Assembly: GCF_030812785.1 (NCBI RefSeq)
Contig: NZ_JAUSTJ010000003.1
Location: forward strand, 1,240,001-1,304,000
Length of the DNA stretch: 64,000 bases
Direction of reading: 5' to 3'
Origin: Sphingomonas kyeonggiensis
Lineage (GTDB): Bacteria; Pseudomonadota; Alphaproteobacteria; Sphingomonadales; Sphingomonadaceae
Shown here: one piece after another, positions 8,288-17,051 of the stretch
Layout of the letters: each line of letters opens with the position of its first letter
Numbering within the stretch: the stretch's first letter is position 1
The notes under the pieces: generated by a model
Told to the model about the DNA's origin: nothing
The model's input: the letters and a program-made list of their open reading frames with translations, nothing else
Databases searched by the model: none
Made by a program: the position numbers and the translations under genes

Positions 8288-8647
8288 ATCGAAGCGGCAG
8301 GTTAAGGCTAAAACCCAATACTCGTGCTCCTGCGAAAGCAGGAGCCCGGAGCCGCGCGGGTCTAGGCTAGGTGACCCTGGGCACCTGCTTTCGCAGGGGC
8401 GCCCGGAGGATCCCAGGACTGGAACTGGCCGCTTCTGAACAGCGCAGTGTCCGCTTCCGGACGCCTCGTTCCATGCGCGCACCAATATTTGGTGTGTATT
8501 GCCGTGTTATAGCACGTCATCACACCGTCATAATCATGTAAGTCATTGATATTACGTGTTTCTCGAAATTGGCACGCCGATTGCGAAGCATGGGGCACAG
8601 GCGGAAAGCAGCGCCTGTCCATGTCTAAGGTTCGAGGAGTAATGGAT
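8288..8647. other. Intergenic region with a paired hairpin repeat and promoter of the small secreted protein
   Basis: 360 bases without a convincing gene. The first third holds a pair of inverted hairpins (8325-8348 and 8392-8416). The rest, 8450-8640, is noticeably more AT-rich than its surroundings and must contain the promoter of the gene at 8648, whose ribosome site GAGGAG is at 8634-8639. Confidence 0.6.
8325..8416. repeat. Paired inverted REP-like hairpins
   Basis: GCTCCTGCGAAAGCAGGAGCC (first hairpin) and a degenerate partner CACCTGCTTTCGCAGGGGC in inverted orientation, each followed by CCCGG. It follows xth and could also protect or end its mRNA. Confidence 0.65.
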
Positions 8648-8923
8648 ATGCACAGCAAGACCCTTTCCGCCGCCGCTGCCCTTTTCGCCAGCGTTGCCCT
8701 GGTTGCCGGCGCCGTCTCGCCCGCCGTTGCCGCTGCCGCCAACGACCCGGCTGCCCCCGCCAAGGCGCGCCAGGAGCAGACGGAAGCCAAGAACGACACC
8801 CGCAAATATTGCATCGACACCACGGCGACCGGATCGCGCATCGAGAAGCGCGAATGCCGCACCCGCGCCGATTGGCTCGAGGTCGGTGTCGATCCGCTGA
8901 AGCTGATGAAGCAGGCCCGCTAA
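8648..8923 (+). CDS. Small secreted protein of unknown function
   Basis: 91 residues from ATG 8648; GAGGAG at 8634-8639 gives the correct 8-base spacing, better than ATG 8642. A clear signal peptide (about 1-28, ending AVAAAAN) precedes a charged mature domain with two cysteines, KYCIDTT and KRECRTRADW, likely a disulfide. Similar short secreted proteins with a Cys-x-Asp and a RTRADW motif recur in sphingomonads, but I know no function. It has its own AT-rich promoter region and stands alone. Confidence 0.72.
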   Translation: MHSKTLSAAAALFASVALVAGAVSPAVAAAANDPAAPAKARQEQTEAKNDTRKYCIDTTATGSRIEKRECRTRADWLEVGVDPLKLMKQAR

Positions 8924-9002
8924 GACCCATGGAGCGTCGCGCGGCGGATTTCGTGAGCGTTCGCCGCCGCCCGGTGCTCCCCCCGGTCATGCCCCGACCG
9001 GT

Positions 9003-9032
9003 GCCGGCCTGTTCCCCCAGGAGCAGGCCGGC
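9003..9032. terminator. Bidirectional terminator-like hairpin between convergent genes
   Basis: A perfect 9-base stem GCCGGCCTG/CAGGCCGGC with a 12-base loop in the 127-base gap between convergent genes. No strong U-run. A second GC-rich inverted repeat lies at 8941-8970. Confidence 0.5.
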
Positions 9033-9050
9033 TGGTCGCGTCCAGTGCCG

Positions 9051-10286
9051 TCAGAGCGGCTTCTGGTAGATCACATATTCGCGGTTCACCCAGGAATCGA
9101 TCGCCGCGGCGATCGCGTTCATGCCCTGGTTGTCGTCGAGCACCCAGCCGATCTCGCCGCGGCTGGCGCCGTAATTGGCCACTGCCGCGCGGCGGATATA
9201 CTCGATCATCATGAAGGCCAGCTGGCTCGCCATGCGCGACGCCTGGAGCCGCTTGACCACGCCCATCAGCGGCACGCGCATCGTCCGCACCTTCGGCTTG
9301 CGCAGCCACCACAGCAGCTTGGCCCAGCCGAACGGGAACAGCGAGCCGTTTAGCGGCTTCACCGCCTCGTTGAGGTCGGGCAGGGTGACCATGAACGCCA
9401 CCGGCTCGCCCTCGAGCTCGGCGATCATGATCAGGTCCTCGAACACCAGCGGCTTCAGCTTCTTGCCGACATCGTCGATCTCGGGCTGGGTGAGCGGGAT
9501 GAATCCCCAATTGTCCGACCATGCGTCGTTGAGGATCGCCAGGATGATCGCGGCCTCCTCGTCGAATTTCGACTTGTCGACCTTGCGGATGCGGATCTTG
9601 GGGTTCTTCTCGCCATTCTCGACGATGCGGTTGATCAGCGGCGGGAAGCGCTTGCTGACGTCGAGCTCATAGGTGAGCAGCGACTTGGCCGGCTTGTAGC
9701 CTGCCGCCTCGATCCAGCCCTGATATTTCGCCGGGTGATGCCCCATCAGCACGGTGGGGGAATGGTCGTGCCCCTTCACCAGCAGGCCGGGCTCCTCCCA
9801 GATCGACAGGCTGACCGGGCCGAGCGCCCGGGTCATGCCCTTGCCGCGCAGCCAGTCCTCGGCGGCGTTGATCAGCGCGCGGGCGGCATTCTGGTCCTCG
9901 GCCTCGAACATCCCCCAGAAGCCGGTGCCCGGGCCGAAGCCCTGCTCCGCCGGCATTTCCAGAGCGAGGAAATCGATATGCGCCGAGATGCGGCCCACCG
10001 CCTCGCCGTCGCGCTCGGCGAGGAAATATTGCGCCTCGGCATGGCTGAACCAGCCATTCTTCTTCGGGCTGATCGTTCCCGCCACCTCGTCGCGCAGCGG
10101 CGGCACCCAGGCCGGGTCGCCGCTGTTCAGGCGGTAGGCGACTTCGATGAACTGCTTGGTGTCGCGCTTGGAGGAGACGGGACGGATGCTGAGCGGGCCG
10201 CTGGCCAAGGGGAAAACCCTTCCTGAGGTTTGATTCAGCGCAATGCAGTCCTTCGCCAGCGGTTCAGTGTCAAGCGCGGCAATCAT
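9051..10286 (-). CDS. GNAT-like N-acyltransferase of unknown substrate
   Basis: 411 residues from ATG at 10286. The sequence matches the broad group of about 380-residue bacterial proteins with a GNAT-like fold (LSIRPVSSKRDTKQFIEVAY, later GFWGMFEAEDQNAARALINAA, GPVSLSIWEEPGLLVKGHD, RVPLMGVVKRLQASRMASQL). They are annotated as N-acetyltransferases without known substrate. The first 30 residues before PLSIRPV look unlike the family, so a later start cannot be excluded, but no good alternative codon is visible. It is divergent from the desaturase gene with 64 bases between starts. Confidence 0.75.
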   Translation of the reverse strand: MIAALDTEPLAKDCIALNQTSGRVFPLASGPLSIRPVSSKRDTKQFIEVAYRLNSGDPAWVPPLRDEVAGTISPKKNGWFSHAEAQYFLAERDGEAVGRISAHIDFLALEMPAEQGFGPGTGFWGMFEAEDQNAARALINAAEDWLRGKGMTRALGPVSLSIWEEPGLLVKGHDHSPTVLMGHHPAKYQGWIEAAGYKPAKSLLTYELDVSKRFPPLINRIVENGEKNPKIRIRKVDKSKFDEEAAIILAILNDAWSDNWGFIPLTQPEIDDVGKKLKPLVFEDLIMIAELEGEPVAFMVTLPDLNEAVKPLNGSLFPFGWAKLLWWLRKPKVRTMRVPLMGVVKRLQASRMASQLAFMMIEYIRRAAVANYGASRGEIGWVLDDNQGMNAIAAAIDSWVNREYVIYQKPL

Positions 10287-10350
10287 GGCGGGCCGGGGTG
10301 CCTCTCCCTGACCCCTGGAATGCCACCATAAAGCCACTATCTCCCGCCAA

Positions 10351-11466
10351 ATGGCAGACATCATGACGAAATCGCTTGCCCTGAAGATCCATGATGCCGA
10401 GCCGGCGACGACCCCGGCCCCGGCGCGTATCAAGCTTTCCGGCGTCCCCGACGATCGCGCGATGCTGCGTGCCGCGGCCGAACTGACCCGCGACCTGCAC
10501 ACGCCCAATCCGCGCATCTACTGGACGGACATGTTCGTGTCGGCCGGGATCGGCTATGGCGCGCTTGCCGCGGCCATGCTGGTGCCGAGCGTGCCGCTGG
10601 CGCTGCTCGCTGGCGTGGTGGCGGTGCTCGCGCTCTACCGCGCCAGCTTGTTCATCCACGAGCTGACCCACCTCAAGCATGCGCTGCTGCCCAATTTCCG
10701 GCTCGGCTGGAACCTGCTGGTCGGCATCCCGCTGCTCGTGCCGAGCTTCACCTATGAGGGCGTTCACACCCTCCACCACGCCCGTACCCGCTATGGCACG
10801 GTCGAGGATCCCGAATATCTGCCGCTCGCGATGATGAAGCCGTGGACGCTGCCGGTATTCCTGCTCGCCGCCGTGCTGCTGCCGGTCGCCATGCTGATCC
10901 GCTTCGCCGTGCTGGCGCCGCTCTCGGCGGTGATCCCCAGCCTGCGCCGCGTCGTCGTCGCCAAATATTCGGGTCTGAAGATCAACCCGGCCTTCGAGCG
11001 CCGCCCCCCAGAGGGCGAGCTCAAGAGCCAGTGGTTCTGGCAGGAGCTGGGCGCCAGCATCTATTCGATCGCGCTGCTCGCGCTGGTTGCGACGGGGATC
11101 ATCCCGCTGCACGCCTTCGCCATCTATCTCGGGGTGATCGCGGGCGTGGCGGTGATCAACCAGGTCCGCACGCTGGTCGCGCATCTCTGGGAGAATGACG
11201 GCGAGCCGCTCACCGTCACCGCCCAGTATCTCGACAGCGTCAACGTGCCGACCCCGGGCTTCATGGCCTATCTCTGGGCGCCGATCGGCCTGCGCTACCA
11301 CGCGCTGCACCATCTGCTGCCGAGCCTGCCCTATCACGCGCTGAACGAGGCGCACCGTCGCCTGTCCGACGCGCTCGAAGAGGCCTCGGCCTACCACAAG
11401 GCCAACTACCCCTCGTTGCGCGGGCTGATGCACCGCCTTGCCGCCAGCACGATGGGCGCCCGCTGA
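10351..11466 (+). CDS. Membrane fatty acid desaturase family protein
   Basis: 371 residues (start ATG 10351; ATG 10363 is an alternative). The three histidine clusters that bind the diiron centre are present: HELTHLKH (about residue 104), HTLHHART (about 139) and YHALHHLLPSLPYH (about 317), separated by hydrophobic membrane segments. It should sit in the inner membrane and desaturate or hydroxylate acyl chains or a related lipid. The divergent neighbour is an acyltransferase-like protein. A strong terminator follows at once. Confidence 0.88.
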   Translation: MADIMTKSLALKIHDAEPATTPAPARIKLSGVPDDRAMLRAAAELTRDLHTPNPRIYWTDMFVSAGIGYGALAAAMLVPSVPLALLAGVVAVLALYRASLFIHELTHLKHALLPNFRLGWNLLVGIPLLVPSFTYEGVHTLHHARTRYGTVEDPEYLPLAMMKPWTLPVFLLAAVLLPVAMLIRFAVLAPLSAVIPSLRRVVVAKYSGLKINPAFERRPPEGELKSQWFWQELGASIYSIALLALVATGIIPLHAFAIYLGVIAGVAVINQVRTLVAHLWENDGEPLTVTAQYLDSVNVPTPGFMAYLWAPIGLRYHALHHLLPSLPYHALNEAHRRLSDALEEASAYHKANYPSLRGLMHRLAASTMGAR

Positions 11467-11488
11467 ACCAGCGGAACGACTGAAACAG

Positions 11489-11523
11489 AAAAAGGCCGGG
11501 CAGCGATGCCCGGCCTTTTTGTT
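11489..11523 (+). terminator. Rho-independent terminator after the desaturase
   Basis: Perfect stem AAGGCCGGGCA/TGCCCGGCCTT with loop GCGA followed by TTTTTGTTTG. The stem is flanked by A-runs on the other side, so it could work in both directions. Confidence 0.9.
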
Positions 11524-11546
11524 TGTGCGTCGCTCCACACCAACCC

Positions 11547-11652
11547 GTCACCCCGGCCTTGTGCCGGGGTCCACCGGGAGGCGAGGGAGGAGCAAGAGGC
11601 TCTTCTGGCAGTTCGGGAGGCGTAGTGGACCCCGGCACAAGGCCGGGGTGAC
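11547..11652. repeat. REPIN-like element, copy B
   Basis: The same 28-base hairpin repeats as copy A (11547-11574 and 11625-11652, inverted), with a 50-base spacer. The spacer matches the reverse complement of the copy A spacer at its ends and at CAAGAGGC. It lies between the convergent desaturase and obg genes. Confidence 0.85.
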
Positions 11653-11671
11653 GAAGGTTATTTGGCTAGCT

Positions 11672-12721
11672 TCAAATCGGCGACCACTCGATCGCGTCCT
11701 CGCCCTCGTCATCCTCGGCGACCTTGCCGTGATCGGTGCCGATCGCCTCGAGCAGCTGGTCGAGCGCCCAGTCCACGCCGACGCCGCTCGCGCCCGAGAT
11801 CGGGATCACCGGCCCGCCGCTCGCTTCCTCCAGCTCGGCGGAGAGCGCCGCGATCAGCTCGTCGTCGAGCATGTCGATCTTGTTGAGTGCCACCACCACC
11901 GGCTTGTCGACCAGCCCGGCGCCATAGGCTTCCAGCTCGCCGCGCACGATCCGGTAGCTTTCGGCGACATCGGGATCATTGGCGTCGACCAGGTGCAGCA
12001 GCACCCGGCAGCGCTCGATATGGCCCAGGAAGCGGTCGCCGATGCCGGCGCCTTCCGCCGCGCCTTCGATCAGGCCCGGGATGTCGGCGACGACGAACTC
12101 GCGTTCCTTGTGCCGCACCACGCCCAACTGGGGGCGGGTGGTGGTGAAGGCATAGGCGCCCACCTTGGCCTGGGCGTTGGTCACCTGGTTGATGAAGGTC
12201 GACTTGCCGGCGTTGGGCAGGCCCACCAGGCCCGCATCGGCGAGCAGCTTGAGCCGCAGCCAGACATAGGCCTCGTCGCTCGGCCAGCCGGTGCCGTGCT
12301 GGCGCGGCGCGCGATTGGTCGAGGTCTTGTAGCTGGCGTTGCCGCGGCCGCCGTCACCGCCGCGCAGGAAGACGACGCGCTGGCCCTCCTTGGTCATGTC
12401 GAGCAGCAGCGTGCGCTCCTCGTCATCGGCCAGCACCTGGGTGCCGATCGGCACCTGGATCACCAGGTCCTCGCCGCCCGCGCCGGTACGGTTCGAGCCC
12501 GCGCCGCCGCTGCCGCGCGGGGCGCGGAAATGCTGGGTGTAGCGGAAGTCGATCAGCGTATTGAGGCCGGCGACCGCCTCGAAGATGATGTCGCCGCCCT
12601 TGCCGCCATTGCCGCCGTCGGGGCCGCCATATTCGATGAACTTCTCGCGCCGGAAGCTCACGGCGCCCGGGCCGCCCGCGCCGGAGCGGACGAAGATCTT
12701 TGCCTGGTCCAGGAAATGCAT
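11672..12721 (-). CDS. obg: GTPase Obg (ribosome biogenesis, CgtA)
   Basis: 349 residues from MHFLDQAKIFVRSG at 12721. The glycine-rich Obg fold comes first (GGPDGGNGGKGGDI). The G domain follows with G1 GLPNAGKST, G3 DIPGLIEGA and G4 NKID. The C-terminus is short and acidic (VAEDDEGEDAIEWSPI). Obg works in 50S subunit maturation and stress control. The frame is open for 40 codons upstream, but the chosen start matches the invariant Obg N-terminus. In many genomes proB follows obg; here proB is 3 kb away on the other strand. Confidence 0.95.
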   Translation of the reverse strand: MHFLDQAKIFVRSGAGGPGAVSFRREKFIEYGGPDGGNGGKGGDIIFEAVAGLNTLIDFRYTQHFRAPRGSGGAGSNRTGAGGEDLVIQVPIGTQVLADDEERTLLLDMTKEGQRVVFLRGGDGGRGNASYKTSTNRAPRQHGTGWPSDEAYVWLRLKLLADAGLVGLPNAGKSTFINQVTNAQAKVGAYAFTTTRPQLGVVRHKEREFVVADIPGLIEGAAEGAGIGDRFLGHIERCRVLLHLVDANDPDVAESYRIVRGELEAYGAGLVDKPVVVALNKIDMLDDELIAALSAELEEASGGPVIPISGASGVGVDWALDQLLEAIGTDHGKVAEDDEGEDAIEWSPI

Positions 12722-12825
12722 CGCAGGCCCATAGGCGAATGTCGCAAATCCGTCACCCCATGGTGACGGACTATTTACGGTGGCGCGCGACAATCGCGCC
12801 GAAATCAACGGCGGGGATTGGGGCG

Positions 12826-13461
12826 ATGATCCGCGAGGCACTGATCGGATGCGCGCTGCTGGGCGGCGGCGGCTATTATGCGATATCGAGCTACAACAGC
12901 GCGGACGTGGTCCGCACGGTCAACGCGACGCCGCACGACACCTGGCGCGGCTTCGATCTGGTGCTGAACGGCGCCAAAGACGGCTGGAAGGGCGACGGAC
13001 CCGGCCAGGGGCTCAGCTGGCCCAAGGTGACCAGCGTCGATTCGCGCTCGATCGACTATAGCGTCAGCAAGGACGGCGCCGAGGCGATCCGCCTGACCTT
13101 CCGCTTCGAGCCGCTCGATGGCGGCCGCAAGACGAAGCTCAGCTTCGACGCCGATTTCAAGGGCAGGGCGGCGATTGCCAACTACAACCCCAAGGTGCGC
13201 GAGGCGATGGCCAGGGTGCTCGACGAGTTCATCGTCCAGATCGAGAATGGCAAGGCGATCAGCTCGGCCGAGCGCTTCTTCGACATGGAGCGCCAGATGC
13301 GGGCCAGCCCAGGCTATGCCGAAGGGCAGCGCCAGGCCGAGCAATGGCGCCAGCAGCGCGCCCAGGCCGCGGCGGCTGCGCCGATGGTCGATCCGGACAG
13401 GGGCAAGCTCGACCCGAAAGGCGCCGATACGACGCCACGGAATCCGTCCCTGCGTTACTGA
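12826..13461 (+). CDS. Membrane-anchored protein of unknown function
   Basis: 211 residues from ATG 12826 (MIREALIGCALLGGGGYYAI). A single N-terminal hydrophobic segment (about 4-22) would anchor it, with a periplasmic domain containing polyketide-cyclase/SRPBCC-like features (TPHDTWRGFDLVL, RLTFRFEPLDGGRKTKLSFD). The C-terminus is Gln/Ala-rich and low in complexity (residues about 165-190). It lies between obg (divergent, 104 bases) and lptF. I do not recognise a named family. Confidence 0.72.
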   Translation: MIREALIGCALLGGGGYYAISSYNSADVVRTVNATPHDTWRGFDLVLNGAKDGWKGDGPGQGLSWPKVTSVDSRSIDYSVSKDGAEAIRLTFRFEPLDGGRKTKLSFDADFKGRAAIANYNPKVREAMARVLDEFIVQIENGKAISSAERFFDMERQMRASPGYAEGQRQAEQWRQQRAQAAAAAPMVDPDRGKLDPKGADTTPRNPSLRY

Positions 13462-13573
13462 CGCGCAACTTTCCTGCTGGCGCTGTCCGGAACCGGGAGT
13501 ATAGGCTTTCGGTTGACTAGGACGGCGCCCCGCGCGCCGGCGAGAATAAACCTAAGGCAACCGTCGCGCGCAG

Positions 13574-14785
13574 ATGAACTCGATCGATCGGTACATGGCG
13601 CGGCTGATCGCGGTGCCCCTGGTCTCGACATTGCTCATATCGGCAATGCTGCTGGTGCTCGACCGCATGCTGCGCCTGTTCGAGTTCGTCGCGACCGAGG
13701 GCGGGCCGGTCAGCGTCGTCTGGCGCATGCTCGCCAACCTGCTTCCCGAATATCTCGGCCTGGGCATCCCGATCGGCTTGATGCTGGGCTGCCTGCTCGC
13801 CTTCCGCCGCCTGGCGACCTCGTCGGAGCTCGACGTGCTGCGCGCGGTGGGCATGGGCTATACGCGCCTGCTCAAGGTGCCCTTCATGTATGCGATGGCG
13901 CTGGCGGCGCTCAACCTGGCGATCGTCGGCTTCGTCCAGCCCTGGTCGCGCTACAATTACGAGCAGCTTCGCTTCGAGCTGCGTTCGGGTGCGCTCGGCG
14001 CCTCGATCAAGGTGGGCGAGTTCACCAGCTTCGGCGCGAAGATGACGCTGCGCATCGAGGAGAGCAAGGACGAGGGCCGCAAGCTCTCGGGCATCTTCGT
14101 GCAGATGATGACCAAGGACGGCACGCCCGTGGCGGTCACCGCCCAGAGCGGCCAGTTCCTGCGCTCCGACGATCCGGACGTGATCATCTTCCGCCTGCAG
14201 AACGGCACGCTTGTCCACCAGGACCGCAACTCGCCGGTGCCGCGCGTGCTCACCTTCACCACGCACAATCTGCCGATCCCGCTGCCCAAATATGAGCAGT
14301 TCCGCACCCGCGGCGGCAAGAATATCGAGCGGACCCTGCCCGAGCTGGCGGTGATCGGCCGCAATCCCAATTCGAGCACTGAGGATCGCGAGACCAGTCG
14401 CGCGGCCTTCCACTTCCGCCTGGCGGAAGTCGCCTCGATGTTCCTGCTGCCCTTCCTCGCGGTGGCGCTGGGCGTGCCGCCCAAGCGCTCGACCTCGGCG
14501 CTGGGCGTGTTCCTCTCGATCGTGATGATCGTCACCTATCACAAGATCAACGAGTTCGGGCAGTCGTTCGGCAGCAGCGGCGCGGTCGATCCGATCATCG
14601 CGCTCTGGGGGCCGTTCCTGGTCTTCGCCGCCCTGGTGATGTGGATGTACTATCAGATCGCCTATGTGCCGGGCGGCCAGCCGATCGCCGGGCTCGAGAA
14701 GGTCTTCTCCAAGCTCACCAAGTTCGTCCTGCGCTACATGCCCGGGCGCCGCCGCAGGCTGCGCCGCGAGGAGGCTGCGGCATGA
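13574..14785 (+). CDS. lptF: LPS export ABC transporter permease LptF
   Basis: 403 residues. Six membrane segments in the YjgP/YjgQ pattern: one N-terminal, two around residues 50-120, a periplasmic jellyroll domain (about 130-280), and three near the C-terminus (MFLLPFLAVALGVPPKRS). With LptG and LptB it extracts lipopolysaccharide or its sphingomonad equivalent from the inner membrane. Sphingomonads make glycosphingolipids in place of much LPS, which makes the retained Lpt pair notable. The stop overlaps lptG by ATGA (14782-14785). Confidence 0.93.
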   Translation: MNSIDRYMARLIAVPLVSTLLISAMLLVLDRMLRLFEFVATEGGPVSVVWRMLANLLPEYLGLGIPIGLMLGCLLAFRRLATSSELDVLRAVGMGYTRLLKVPFMYAMALAALNLAIVGFVQPWSRYNYEQLRFELRSGALGASIKVGEFTSFGAKMTLRIEESKDEGRKLSGIFVQMMTKDGTPVAVTAQSGQFLRSDDPDVIIFRLQNGTLVHQDRNSPVPRVLTFTTHNLPIPLPKYEQFRTRGGKNIERTLPELAVIGRNPNSSTEDRETSRAAFHFRLAEVASMFLLPFLAVALGVPPKRSTSALGVFLSIVMIVTYHKINEFGQSFGSSGAVDPIIALWGPFLVFAALVMWMYYQIAYVPGGQPIAGLEKVFSKLTKFVLRYMPGRRRRLRREEAAA

Positions 14786-15876
14786 TGAGCAGCTTTTTCC
14801 CGTCGCGGACCATGTCCGCCTACATGGCGCGCATGTTCCTCACGCGCACCTTCGCCATCCTCGGCGCGCTGGTGCTCATCCTCCAGTCGCTCGACCTGCT
14901 GACCGAGAGCGGCACGATCCTGGCGCATGCCGGCAACGGCGATGCCGAGATCTGGCGCTATGTCAGCCTGCGCGTGCCGCAGATCGCCGCGACCTTCCTG
15001 CCCTATTCGGTGCTGCTCGGCTCGATCCTGACCCTGAGCCAGCTCAACCAGAACAGCGAAGTGATCGCGATGAAGGCCTCGGGCCTGTCCGCGCACCAGG
15101 TGCTGGCGCCGCTGCTGCTCACCGGCATGGTGGTGGCGGTCATCTCCTTCGGCTTCAACGATCGCATCGTCACCCGCGCCACCTCCACGCTCGAGCAGTG
15201 GAAGAAGGTCAACTACGCCCCGTTGCCGATTGATCGCGGCGACCGCAGCAATGTCTGGGTGAAGGGCGACAACAACCTGATTCAGGTGCAGCAGGTCCGC
15301 GGGCGCGGCGATGCTGCGCAGCTCTACGGCATCACCGTCTATGAGCGGCAGGACCGCTCGCTGGTCAGCATCCTCACCGCGCCGCACGGCGTGCGCGACG
15401 GCAAGGGCTGGCGCGTCGACAATGCCGAGCGCTTCACCGTCGCCAGCGGGCAGAAGACCAAGGTCGGCACCACCATTGTCGGCCATGACCTCCGCCCGGA
15501 CCAGTTCACCCTCGCGCATGTCGATGCCGATTCGATGGGCTTCTTCGCGCTCAACGAGGCGATCGGGGACCTCAAGGTCGCCGGCCGCCAGACCGACGCG
15601 CTCGAAGGCGCCCTGTGGCACAAGCTGGCCGGGCCGCTCTCGGCGATCCTGATGCCGCTGCTCGGCGCCGTCTCGGCCTTCGGCATCGCCCGCTCGGGCA
15701 AGCTGTTCGTGCGCGCCGTGATCGGCATGGCGCTCGGCTTCCTCTATTTCGTCGCCGACAATTTCGCGCTCGCGATGGGCAATCTCGGCGCCTATCCGCC
15801 GTTCCTCGCCGCCTGGGCGCCGTTCCTGCTGTTCCTGATGATCGGCGAGGCCGTCCTCCTCCGCACCGAGGAATAG
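14782..15876 (+). CDS. lptG: LPS export ABC transporter permease LptG
   Basis: 364 residues from ATG 14782, inside the lptF stop, so translation is coupled. The YjgP/YjgQ fold is repeated: RMFLTRTFAILGALVLILQS, the coupling-region LGSILTLSQLNQNSEVIAMKASGLS (key NSEVIAMKASG), a periplasmic domain and a C-terminal membrane bundle. It pairs with LptF as the heterodimeric permease of the Lpt bridge. No lptB or lptC lies nearby. Confidence 0.93.
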   Translation: MMSSFFPSRTMSAYMARMFLTRTFAILGALVLILQSLDLLTESGTILAHAGNGDAEIWRYVSLRVPQIAATFLPYSVLLGSILTLSQLNQNSEVIAMKASGLSAHQVLAPLLLTGMVVAVISFGFNDRIVTRATSTLEQWKKVNYAPLPIDRGDRSNVWVKGDNNLIQVQQVRGRGDAAQLYGITVYERQDRSLVSILTAPHGVRDGKGWRVDNAERFTVASGQKTKVGTTIVGHDLRPDQFTLAHVDADSMGFFALNEAIGDLKVAGRQTDALEGALWHKLAGPLSAILMPLLGAVSAFGIARSGKLFVRAVIGMALGFLYFVADNFALAMGNLGAYPPFLAAWAPFLLFLMIGEAVLLRTEE

Positions 15877-15944
15877 CCGCTCTCACGGCTCTCCCAAGCC
15901 TTCCTGTCTGGCGGGATGGGGCGGGGGACCATATAGCGGCGGCC

Positions 15945-17051
15945 ATGTCGCTCTTCCCGCCTGCTTCCTGCCCGCGCATCGTCGTCAAGATCGGTTCGGC
16001 CCTGCTGGTCGATCCGGATGGCAGCGTGCGCCGCGCCTGGCTCGAGGGTATCGCCGCCGATATCGCCGAACGGGTCAAGGCGGGCCAGCAGGTCGCGGTG
16101 GTCTCCTCGGGCGCGATCGCGCTCGGTGCGCGGCGGCTCAAGCTCGCCAGGGGCGGCCGCGCCAGCCTCGAGGATGCGCAGGCTGCCGCCGCCACCGGGC
16201 AGATCGAGCTGAGCCGGGTATGGGCGGACGTGCTGGGTGCCAATGGCCTCACCGCCGCGCAGATGCTGGTCACGCTAGGCGACCTCGAGGATCGCCGCCG
16301 CTATCTCAACGCCGCCGCCACGCTCGACCGGCTGCTCGGCCTGGGCGTCGTGCCCGTGCTCAACGAGAATGACAGCGTCGCCACCGAGGAGATCCGCTTC
16401 GGCGACAATGACCGGCTCGCCGCGCGCGTCGCCCAGGCGGCGGGGGCGGGGGGCGTAGTGCTGCTCTCCGACGTCGACGGGCTCTACGACCGCAACCCGG
16501 CGCTGCCCGGCGCGGTCCATATCCCCCGGGTCGAGCGGATCGATAGCGGGATCGAGAACATGGCCGACAAGGGCTCGGCCTCGGGCATGGGATCGGGCGG
16601 CATGGTCTCGAAGATCGCCGCCGCGCGCATCGCCAATGCCGCCGGCGCGCATCTCGCCATCGCCTCGGGCCGGATCGCGCATCCGCTGGGGAGCGAGGCG
16701 AAGCACACGCTGTTCGTCGCCGAAAAGGCGGCACCGGCCCGCAAGGCCTGGCTGGCCGGCGGAATCACCGCGCATGGCACGGTTCATGTCGACGAAGGTG
16801 CGGTAAAGGCGCTGAAACAGGGCAAAAGCCTGCTCGCCGCGGGCGCAAACCGTATCGAGGGGGTCTTCGCCCGCGGCGATCTGGTCGTGATCGCCGGCCC
16901 CGACGGCAGGCCGCTCGCCCGCGGCCTCGCCGAATATCCGAGCGACGACGCCACCCGAATCCTCGGCCGCCGCAACGAGGAACAGGCCGAACTCCTCGGC
17001 TACGCCCCCCGCTCGACACTGGTCCACCGCAGCCATATGGCGCTGCTGTGA
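15945..17051 (+). CDS. proB: Glutamate 5-kinase ProB
   Basis: 368 residues from ATG 15945. The amino acid kinase domain shows RIVVKIGSALLVD, VSSGAIALGARRL, LNENDSVATEEIRFGDND and LLSDVDGLYDRNP. A C-terminal PUA domain follows (LAGGITAHGTVHVDEGAV). It phosphorylates glutamate in the first step of proline synthesis and is usually feedback-inhibited by proline. The stop overlaps the GTG start of the next gene (GTGA). Confidence 0.95.
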   Translation: MSLFPPASCPRIVVKIGSALLVDPDGSVRRAWLEGIAADIAERVKAGQQVAVVSSGAIALGARRLKLARGGRASLEDAQAAAATGQIELSRVWADVLGANGLTAAQMLVTLGDLEDRRRYLNAAATLDRLLGLGVVPVLNENDSVATEEIRFGDNDRLAARVAQAAGAGGVVLLSDVDGLYDRNPALPGAVHIPRVERIDSGIENMADKGSASGMGSGGMVSKIAAARIANAAGAHLAIASGRIAHPLGSEAKHTLFVAEKAAPARKAWLAGGITAHGTVHVDEGAVKALKQGKSLLAAGANRIEGVFARGDLVVIAGPDGRPLARGLAEYPSDDATRILGRRNEEQAELLGYAPRSTLVHRSHMALL

